Origin: Streptomyces sulphureus DSM 40104
GTDB taxonomy: Bacteria; Actinomycetota; Actinomycetes; Streptomycetales; Streptomycetaceae
NCBI RefSeq assembly: GCF_000381025.1
Contig: NZ_KB905814.1
Coordinates: forward strand, 788,129-852,128
Length of the DNA stretch: 64,000 nucleotides
Reading direction: 5' to 3'
This document shows, piece after piece, positions 52,406-61,000 of this stretch (positions are counted from its first letter, which is position 1; every line of letters starts with the position of its first letter). Both the position numbers and the translations under genes were made by a program. The notes below the pieces were generated by a model. It ran no database searches, had not been told where the DNA came from, and saw only the letters and a list, made by a program, of their open reading frames with translations.

Positions 52406-53470
52406 CTACGGCGCCACCGGTGTCGGGACGGCCGCGCCCTCGGGTGTGGGACCGGGCGCGAACGAGCCCCCGGCTCCCTCGCTTTCGGAGGAGTCGTCCT
52501 CGTCGCCGTCGTCCTCGTCGCCGTCGCCCGGGCTGCTCGGGACGCCCGAGCTCCCTTCCGGAGAGCTGGGTTTGGTGGGCGGTGCCGGGTCGTCTCCGCC
52601 GCCGCCCGGTCCGGTGCCGCCGGGTGACGAGGTGCCGACGTCGCCGCCCGGTGCGGACCAGCCGCGGCCCGAGCAGAAGGAGCGGACCGCGTTCCTGCCG
52701 CCGGCCGCGTGCTCGAGCTTGGCGCGCTGCTTGGGGCTGAGCGCACCGTCCGCGTACGCCTCGCAGAGCGCGTTGGCGAACTTGCCGTGGCCCGTGCCGT
52801 GCCGCGAGCCGTCGAGGTGCTTGCGGCCGTCGCCGTCCTCGGAGTCGTCCTCAGCGCCGGGGCTCTTGCTGCCGCCGTCCTTGTCCTCGTCGCGCGAGGG
52901 CTTGCGCGAGCCGTCCTCGTCCTCCCAACTCCCCGTGCTGCCGGGGGCGGGCTCGTCCGGCTCGGGGGACCGGAGATCGTCCGGGCTGGAGATCGGCGAA
53001 GCGCTCGCAGCGGGGGCCTCCCCACCGAACGGGCTCGGCAGCACGCCGGTGCCGGCCGCGACAGCGACGCCGCCGAGCGCGCACCCGGCGAGCGCCACGG
53101 CGAACCCGGCGCGCAACGGCACACCCGCCACCGCCCACCGCGCGCCGCGCACCCGGCCACGGTTGCGCGTACCCGTCGAGGCGCTGCGGAGCAGCCCGGC
53201 CTGCGCGCTGCGGAACGCCTCAACGGCCGCCGTCTCGCCGGGCAGTTCGCCGCTGCCCGGCCGTGGCGAGGAGCGGAGCTGCCGGGCCGCGAGATCGTCG
53301 AGGACGGCGTCGAGCCGCGCGTGGCGGTCCGTCGCCCGCTCCTCCTCGGAGCCGCGGCCCGCGCCCTTCTCCGCACCGCGGGCAGGGGAATCCGACGCCG
53401 GAGGCAGGGGTCTTCCACGCAGCAGGCGCTCCGCTGCCTCTCCGTCCAGCCAGCCATACCGGTCCGCCAT
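52406..53470 (-). CDS. Acidic single-pass membrane protein, candidate anti-sigma factor
   Basis: A 354-residue protein 46 bases after an ECF sigma gene on the same strand. The N-terminal 120 residues are cytoplasmic and begin MADRYGWLDGEAAERLL; one membrane helix follows (PLRAGFAVALAGCALGGVAVAAG). The exported part is strikingly low-complexity: long Asp/Glu/Ser/Gly runs around a small folded block (HGKFANALCEAYADGALSPKQRAKLEHAAGG, in parts, with FCSGRGW) and a Pro/Gly-rich tail. There is no HxxxCxxC zinc anti-sigma motif. Gene order and topology suggest an anti-sigma factor of the non-zinc kind. Expression is probably coupled to the sigma gene. Confidence 0.72.
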   Translation of the reverse strand: MADRYGWLDGEAAERLLRGRPLPPASDSPARGAEKGAGRGSEEERATDRHARLDAVLDDLAARQLRSSPRPGSGELPGETAAVEAFRSAQAGLLRSASTGTRNRGRVRGARWAVAGVPLRAGFAVALAGCALGGVAVAAGTGVLPSPFGGEAPAASASPISSPDDLRSPEPDEPAPGSTGSWEDEDGSRKPSRDEDKDGGSKSPGAEDDSEDGDGRKHLDGSRHGTGHGKFANALCEAYADGALSPKQRAKLEHAAGGRNAVRSFCSGRGWSAPGGDVGTSSPGGTGPGGGGDDPAPPTKPSSPEGSSGVPSSPGDGDEDDGDEDDSSESEGAGGSFAPGPTPEGAAVPTPVAP

Positions 53471-53516
53471 CACGTATCCCTCAGCGTTCTCACGGCGCTC
53501 GGCGTCACACCGAAGG

Positions 53517-54185
53517 TCATGTTTCGCCCCCGTCCGCTCCGGCGGAGCCACGCCCCGAGGCCCGCCGCAACCTGCCCCTCAACGGCAGCGCCTGCACCGC
53601 CTGCGACGCCCCGCTCTCCGATTCCTCCAGCAGCTCCGCGAGCTTGCGCAGTCCGCGGTGGGCCGCCGTGCGCACCGCCCCCGGGCGCTTCCCCAGCACC
53701 TCCGCCACGCTCTTCGCGTCGAGCCCCACGACGACGCGCAGCACCACGGCCTCGGCCTGGTCCCTGGGGAGGCGCGCGATGAGCTCCATCGTCCGCCCGG
53801 TGTCGAGCGACTCCAGTGCCTCCTGCGCCGTGTCCGTCTCCCCCGGCAGCGCGGCGAGTTCGCTCTCGTCGCCGCCGACTGCCGGGCGCCGTCCGCGCAT
53901 CCGGATGTGGTCGAGCGCCCGGTTGCGCGCGATCCGCGCCGTCCAGCCGCGGAACCTGTCGCCGTCGCCGTGGAACCGGGCGAGGTCCCTGGCGATCTGG
54001 AGCCACGCCTCCGAGGTGACGTCCTCCGCGTCGGCTTCCGGCACGAGCGTGCGGACGTACCCCAACAGTCTGGGATGCACGGCGCGGTAGACGGTGCGGA
54101 AGGCGTCCTCGTCCCCGTTCTGCGCCGCCCGCACCGCAGCCGTTAGCTGTGCGTCGTCCCCCTGCACGCTCGTTTCTCGCTCCAC
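53517..54185 (-). CDS. ECF RNA polymerase sigma factor
   Basis: A 222-residue group IV sigma factor. Region 2: AFRTVYRAVHPRLLGYVRTLV, EDVTSEAWLQIARDL, FRGWTARIARNRALDHIR; region 4: ARLPRDQAEAVVLRVVVGLD, KSVAEVLGKRPGAVRTAAHRG. A basic, Ser/Gly-rich tail of about 30 residues follows. It probably works with the acidic membrane protein gene downstream. The GTG at 54185 gives VERETSVQGDD; a longer start at 54290 (35 more residues, Arg/Pro-rich) is less likely. No ribosome site is clear. Confidence 0.87.
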   Translation of the reverse strand: MERETSVQGDDAQLTAAVRAAQNGDEDAFRTVYRAVHPRLLGYVRTLVPEADAEDVTSEAWLQIARDLARFHGDGDRFRGWTARIARNRALDHIRMRGRRPAVGGDESELAALPGETDTAQEALESLDTGRTMELIARLPRDQAEAVVLRVVVGLDAKSVAEVLGKRPGAVRTAAHRGLRKLAELLEESESGASQAVQALPLRGRLRRASGRGSAGADGGET

Positions 54186-55066
54186 TCCGCGCACTTGCGA
54201 CGGTCGTTGTTCGGCCACGCCTGGATGTGGGGCCCGTCCCTGCCGTGCTCGGCCGCTCCGCCCAGGAGCGGCTCGGTGTTCCCCGGCCATACACCCGGGG
54301 CCTGCTCGCGCACCAGCTCTTTGCCGATGCGATGCAGCACGCTAAGGGCAAGTGTGCTCGCTCGTCCATGCCGAGCACCGCGCGGGTCCGTCCTGCCCTC
54401 CGATCCCGGACAGGCGCCGCATCCCCGGGCAGACGGAGCGTCCTCCGGCATATGCACGTGGACGACGGCCCAGGCAGCAGGAGTCGGCGACGACCGAGCG
54501 AGACACGGGTAACAGTTTCGGGCGGCCCGGCGCAGAGGGGAGTACGGGCCTGCCAGAGGCACAGCGCGCGCCCGTGCCAGACGACCGGGGTCTCTCCTGT
54601 GGGGGGTGGCGACCCCGGTCGTCCTTTGTATGCGTTCCGGCGCTGAGGCGGGCGCTGAGCGGCGCTTCACGATGGCGCCGGCCGGATCTCGGGCTCGTCG
54701 CCCGCGTTGGCCGTTTCTTCGGCACGGAGCCGCGTGTCTTCGTCGTGTGTTCCCGAGCGCTCCGTTGCGGGTTCTGCCTTCCCTGCCCTTGCAGTGCGGC
54801 GACGGGCATCGCATGTGTCCGGCACACACGCTGAGTCGGCGCGTTCCGGCGGAAGGTCGGGCCCTTTGGCATTCCTCCGCTGCGGCGGTATGGCGGGAGG
54901 GTCCCCGCGGTGGTCTCCAACGGGCGCGACAGTACGGCTTCGAGGGAGGTGTCGGCGACGCCGCCTCCGGGGGCAACGTCGCGGTGAGATGGAAAGCGCA
55001 CCCCAAGCCGCCGAGGAGAACCGACGGGTCCGCGGCTGCGCACGCCGGCTCCCGCGTCGGCGTCGC
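54186..55066. other. Long intergenic region between ECF sigma gene and giant gene
   Basis: 881 bases upstream of the sigma gene and downstream of the giant gene. It must contain the sigma promoter. Open frames have the wrong codon pattern and no recognisable product. Only a weak 6-bp hairpin (AGCCGC/GCGGCT, 55006-55037) is seen behind the giant gene. I see no RNA gene. Confidence 0.5.
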
Positions 55067-58000
55067 TCATCCGCCGGTGAGCGTGCGGAAGATGAGGTCG
55101 GCGTACGACCCCGGGTTCGTGGTGCCGGTGCCGTGCGTCTCCGCGTCCGGGGGCCGTTCGGTGTCGACGGTCCGCGTCGGGGGCGGCGGACCGGTCTCCG
55201 CGAGGAGCGGTACGAAGTCGCCGCCGCGCCGGCGCAGTACCAGGTGTGGCCGGCCCTCGGCACCGGTGCCGGGGTAGGTGTGCGCTGTGCCGTCCTCGTC
55301 GACGAGGGTGAGCGTGACGTCCGTCGCCGCGGCCACCCACCTCGCCATCGTCTCGTCGGCTCGCTGCCGCCAACCGGCCCGTCCCGCGTGCCGGGCGAGT
55401 TCCGCCGCCGCATCCTGCGCGGGCGCGTCCAAGAGCCCGGCGACGGCGTTGTGTTCGCCGGGGGGCGGCGCCTGGCCGAGCATCCGCGCCGGGTCCCGCC
55501 GGGCTTGTGCCGCCTGCTCCCGGTGCGCCCGTCGCTCGCCGTCCGGGAGTCCGGCCGTCTGCGCCGCGTGCTCGAAACTGCGGGCGAGCGCGTCGAAGAA
55601 GCCGTTGCCCGGACCGCCGGCGGGGCCCTGCCGATGGACGGTGCCGTCGGGGCCGCGCAGTGTCCCGTCCCGGTCCAGCGTGTAGCGGGACGCCTCGTCG
55701 GTGCTCGTCGCCGTCCACGGCCACCTGGTGTGGCTCGGGTGTCGTCCTTCGGACGGCGCCGTGGTCTCGTTCGACGTCTCCGGCGGGGCCCAGGGCCGTG
55801 CCCCCTCGGGCAGGGCCACCTGGAAGAAACCGTCCGCCAGGAACAGCGTCGGCTCCGGTCCCGCCGCGCCGAACTCCGTCGCCGGGTCCACGCCCGCGGG
55901 CAGGAACCGGTGCGCCCGGCCGTCCTCGGTGACCACCGTGAGCGGTGTGCCCAACTCGCGTGCCGCGAGCGCCGGCAGGACATCCGCCGCCCAGTGGTCC
56001 CACGTGTGCGCGTCCGCCCCGTCGAAGTCCCTGGACAGGGCGGCGGTTGCCAGCCGCAACCGCTCCTCGTCCGTCAGCCACCGCTGTTCCGGCACCGTGC
56101 CCGCCTCCCGGAACTCGGCGGCGTGCGCCCCGTCCAGACGGACGCCGGCCGCGTCCAACTCCGCCTGGGTGAAGGCGTCCGTGCGGCCCGGCGCGAGCGC
56201 CAGCAGCATGTCCCGGTTCGCCGGGTCCGCCAGCGCCGACAGCAGTCGGGCGCGCACCGTCGCCACGTCCGCAGGGGAGCCCCACCAGCTCGTCGCAAAC
56301 CGGGACCAGAAGCCGGTGGAGACCAACGGGGCGCGCGGCAGGTGGTACTTCGCCGCCGCCGTCAACGCGTGGAAGAAGGACGCCCCACCGTGCGTCACCG
56401 GGTGGGCCACCAGGTTCGGCCGGGGGTTCGCCCCTGACGGGGGCGACTGGGTCGGGGTCAGCCGGTGCTCGCCGCCCTTCCCGCCGGAGACCCGGTACTC
56501 CGCCGGCGGACGCTCGCGCCACGCAGGCGGCTCGTACGCAGGGGCCGGTGGGCGCGAGGGGGAATCGCCTGTCGCCGGCGCGGGGTTGGTGTAGTGCGAC
56601 TCCGTCAGCCGGCTCGCCGCCGCGTGCAGCCGCTGCCGCTGCTGCGCCGCGGCCTCCGTACGCCCTGCCCACAGCTCGGTGTCCGAACGGGCCTGCCGCC
56701 ACTCGCGCACCCGTTCCATCGCCTCGTCGGAGTGTGCGGCGGTCGCGGTCGTGGTGCCCGAGTCGTCGCGTGCGAGGTCCTGTTGGGCGCTGTCCATCGC
56801 CGTCCACGCTGCGCGCGCCCGGGCCCGCGCGTCGTAGTACTGCGACTCGGCCGCCGCCAAGTCGGCCTGCGCCGCCGCCACCCCGTCCCAGGCGCCGCGC
56901 ACCGCTGCCGGGAACGACGCCTCGTCCAACAGCCCCAGCTCCGCGGCGAGATCCTGCCGGATCCAGACCAGCGCCGTGGTCTCCGCCTCCACCGCACGCG
57001 GACCGCGCGGGACGTGACCGAACGTCCGCGCAAGGGAGCTGTCCCCGATCCGTCGGTGCGCCTCGGCCACGGCCAACCACCGCACCGGCAGCGCGAACAG
57101 CATCGCCCGGCCGGTGCCCACCTTCGGGTTGCTCGAACTGGCGAGCGCGTTGCCGCTCTTGAGCGCCTCGCCCGCGGCCGTGCTCGACAGCGGCCCGGAG
57201 ACGCCGGGGCTGATGACGCCGGCTTCGTCGGTGCCGGCCATCGGCGCCGGGCCGAACGTCGCCTCGGTGCTCTGCTGCGCTGCCGCGGTCTGTGCATTCT
57301 CCGTCCCGCTGCGCGTGTTCCCCTCCATGGAGGGTGCGTGCTCGACGGCGAGCAGCCGCGCGCCCTGCTTGCCGAGCTTCGCGTACAGCGCCGGGTCCGC
57401 CGTGTGCGACTGGCCGAAGAGCGACGCCGAGGAGAGCTGCGGCAACCGCCGCCCGCTCGGCCCGAGCGCCCCGCGCAACGAGGAGTTGAGCCCCGTCTGC
57501 CCCGTCGCCTCCTGCATCGCCTGCGCCGGCGCCGTCCCCAACCCCGTCAGCGGCGTCTCGCGCGCCCGCCGTACCGCGTCGGCCAGCGCGGCCGGACCCA
57601 GCGGCCTGCCCAATCTGCCGTCGCCCAGCCCCTCGGCGAAGCCGGTCGCGAGCGTCATCGCGTCGCCGACGTTCTGCGAGCCGAGCATGTCGACGGCGAC
57701 GAAGCCCGTGCCGATGACGTCGTCGAGCGAGAGGTCGCTCCCCGCGGAGCGCCACGCCTCGATGCCCTCGGGGGTGGCGTCCCGCGCGGCCAGCGGACGC
57801 GCACCGCGCCGTGGTGCCTTCAGCTTCGCCTCGCCCAGCGCGGGGTGCGCGCCGTCGCCCTTCGGGAGCAGCACGCCCGTCGGCAGCAGCTCGCGGAGCG
57901 CTCCGACCGGGCCGCTGACCTCGGCGTTCCGACCGCCCCGCGCGAGCAGCGAGTTGCCGAGGCGGTCGGTGACCGTGACGCTGAGCTGGTACTCGGTGAC

Positions 58001-61000
58001 TAGCTGGGTGTGGGACTGGGTGGTGGACATGCCCGGAGTGGACGCCGCCGAGTCGGAACGCGTGGCGCTGGACTGTTCCTGTTGCGCAGCGGCGCCCTGG
58101 AGCGAAGGGCCGGCGGCGAGCAGCCCCGTCGTGCCCCGATCGACCGCCGCCGCGGGGGCGACGCCGAGCGAAGCGTCGGGGCCGCTGCCGTAGCTGCGGC
58201 TCTGGCTCGCGCCCTGTCCGAGGGTGCGGTCGTCCTCGATCTCGAAGCCGTTCCGCAGCCGCTCGACCCGCTTGGTGACGGGGGTGAGGTGGAACCGCAC
58301 CTCGCCCGGTTTGCCGTCGGCCAGCCGGCGCGGGTCCGCGCCGCGTGCGTAGCGAATCGGCAATCCGACGCCGTCCGCCGTGAGTTGGGCGTGCTGGCCG
58401 AGCAGCATGTCCGGGGAGAGCATGTGCGCCACCTGCGCACGGTCCTCGGCGGACACCCCGAGGCGTTTCAGCCGTGGCAGCAGGGTGCCGGCGACCTGCC
58501 GCGCGTCGAGCTGGCCTGAGGGGTGGCCGAGGAAGCCGCGCTGCCGTAGGTAGGACGGAAGTCGGTAGCCGTCGGCGAGCATCCGCGGGGTCGCGGTGCC
58601 CATGCCGTCCTCGGCGAGGCCCAGTTCGATGGCGTCCTGCATCGGCAGGTGCAGCAACAGCGCGTCCTGGACGGTGTGCCGACGCCCCGCCGCGCGCCGC
58701 GGACTCGGCACCAGGTCCCCGACCTGCGAGGACAGCCGTGCGAAGGCCCGCTGTACCGCCGCCGCCGAGCCGGTGCCGAAGAGCCCGGCGAATGCGCTCC
58801 ACCGGTCCCGCACCGCGAGGTGCTCGGTGAGGTCCGCCAGCAGCGCGTACTGCCGGCCGGCGTAACTGAGCGTCGTACTGCGGCCGTTGCTGAGCGAGCG
58901 GGAGGCGGACCTGCCCTTCCCCCAGGTGTACTGGAACCCGGCGGCGTAGGTGCCGTGCACCGGCTCGTGGCCGTCGATCTGCTGCAGGAGCAGGGAGTTC
59001 TGCATTCCGACGGTGGTACGCGAAGAAGTGGAGACGCTGCCGGAGAGGGTGCGGTCCGAACCGAGGGTCGCCTCGAAGCTTCCCTTCGCGGGCCGCCCGA
59101 GCACCCGCGGCCGGTGCAACAGGCCCCGTACGGCGGCCTGGAACCCGTGGTTCTGCAACGGTCCCGACGCGTTCAGCCCCGTGGTCCGGAACCCGAAGGC
59201 ACCGAGTAGCTGCCCGATGTGGCCGACGGTCGCCAGGTTCTCCATCGCCCGGTGCAGCGCCTCGTACGCCGGCGCACCAGGGGTGGTCAGGTGCCAGGAG
59301 TCGCCCGACGCCTCGCGCGCCGCCTCCTCGAGGGCCCGCAGCCGCTGCTGCGCGCCCTCCATGCTCTGGAGCACGAACGGGTGGGAGAGCAACTCCCGCG
59401 TCCACCCCGCGGGTGCGTCCGTCGGCGCCGTCAACTCGCTGGTGCCGTCGATGAGTTGCTCCGCCTCCGTGGCGCTGAGAGGCGCGGGCGGGGTGGGGGC
59501 GGGCGCGGGCGTCGTGGGTGCCGGCGTCGCGGGCGTCGCGGGTGCCGGCGTCGCGGGCGCGGGCGTCGCGGGCGCGGGCGTCGCGGGTGCCGGCGTCGCG
59601 GGTGCCGGCGTCGCGGGCGCGGGCGTCCCAGGCGCGGACGGTGTGGCGGGCGGCAGCGCCGCGGAGGTGGGGCTGTGCGCGGCGGGGGCGCCTAGCTCCA
59701 CGCGTCCGATCGCGGCGGGGCGGCCGGCGAAGAGCGGTTGTTCCGGACTGCGTCGGACGAAGGCGCCCGTGCCGAGCAAGCCGAGGGTGGCCAGGCGGGG
59801 CAGGGCTCGCGGGCGACGGTAGTTCTCGATCGTGGCGTGCAACTCGATGCGGTAGGAGTACCGGTGCACGCCGCTCTGCGCCGTCAGGTGGTCGGTGGAG
59901 ACGGTGGTCTGGGCGTTCGTACCGTGCTGCTTCGACCAGACGTGCCGAATCCCCGGGGTCAGCCACCCGATGCGCTTGGCCCACCCGGTCTCGGGAGCCT
60001 TCGCATGGTCCCGCGGGGAGAGACCGAGCTGCACGCCGGCCGTCTGCATACTCGAAGCCTGTTCGCCACCGCCCAGTTGCTGGCCGGAAGCCACGCCGGA
60101 GCGCAGCCCGCGCTCGCTCGACGAGCCCTCGTACTGGCGGTCCCGCAGGTCGGCGCGGAGGCGGACCGTGTGCTGGGTGCGCCGGAACTTGCCCTGTTCG
60201 GTGACGGCGACCGGCACGCCCGAGGTGGCGAGCCGCTCCAGTGCCTGCTTCAACGACGGCCAGTTCAGCGCCTCCCGCACCTGCCGTTCGTTCTGCAGCG
60301 CGGTCCGGCTGTACTCACCGCCGCGCACCAGGCGGTTCAGCCGCGGGTAGCGCGCCGCCAACTCCCCGAAGAAACGGCGCTGCCAGCGGGGTCGGAAGAG
60401 CCCGGGGTAGGACTCGGCGAGCGCGTCGAGCACGGTGTCGGCGAGTTCCTCGACGGAAGGGCTCGCCGGGCGCGGAGCCGTCGTGGCCGACTCCGGGGTG
60501 AACCCTTCCACCCGTACCTGCCCGAGGTGCGTCGGGTGGTCCTTGCTGAGGTAGGGCGGCGCCTCGGGAGCGGCCTGCGGACGGACGCCCGCGGGGGCCG
60601 AGTCGGAGTGCGCCGGCGGAGTTGTGTCCCAGCCGGCCAGTCGCCGCGCCTCGGTCGCCGGTATCCAGTCGAGGGTGGTGACGCGAATCGGACGCGCCGC
60701 GTCGGCCGACTCGCCCGGTGTGCGCAGGTAGAGCGTGCGGTCCACCTGGTAGAGCGCGGTCGGCGTCCCCTTGGTCACTCCCGTCGTCTTGCGCGCGGCC
60801 GAGCCGCCGACGAGCAGCGTCCGCCCGGTGGCGAGGTCGACGCCGGCCGACGGGCCGCCCTGGATACGCAGGTCGACGGGGCCCAGCAGGAGCGTCTGCT
60901 GGGGGCCGGCGGAAAACTGCACGCCCACCGACGTACCGGTGCTGTGGCTGCGGTCGTTCTGCTGCACGAACTTCCCGGTGTCCCGCAGTTCGATGGTGGT

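Noticed and set aside
59505..59640. Possible CRISPR array or recombination repeat
   Set aside because: Units are 15 bp, head to tail without spacers, in frame, and code for a Thr-Pro-Ala linker.
54342..59984. A 1,880-codon open frame on the minus strand overlapping the giant gene
   Set aside because: It is rich in Arg, Pro and Gly with no domain, and its third-position bias is wrong. It is the out-of-frame shadow of the giant gene, whose own frame shows recognisable domains.
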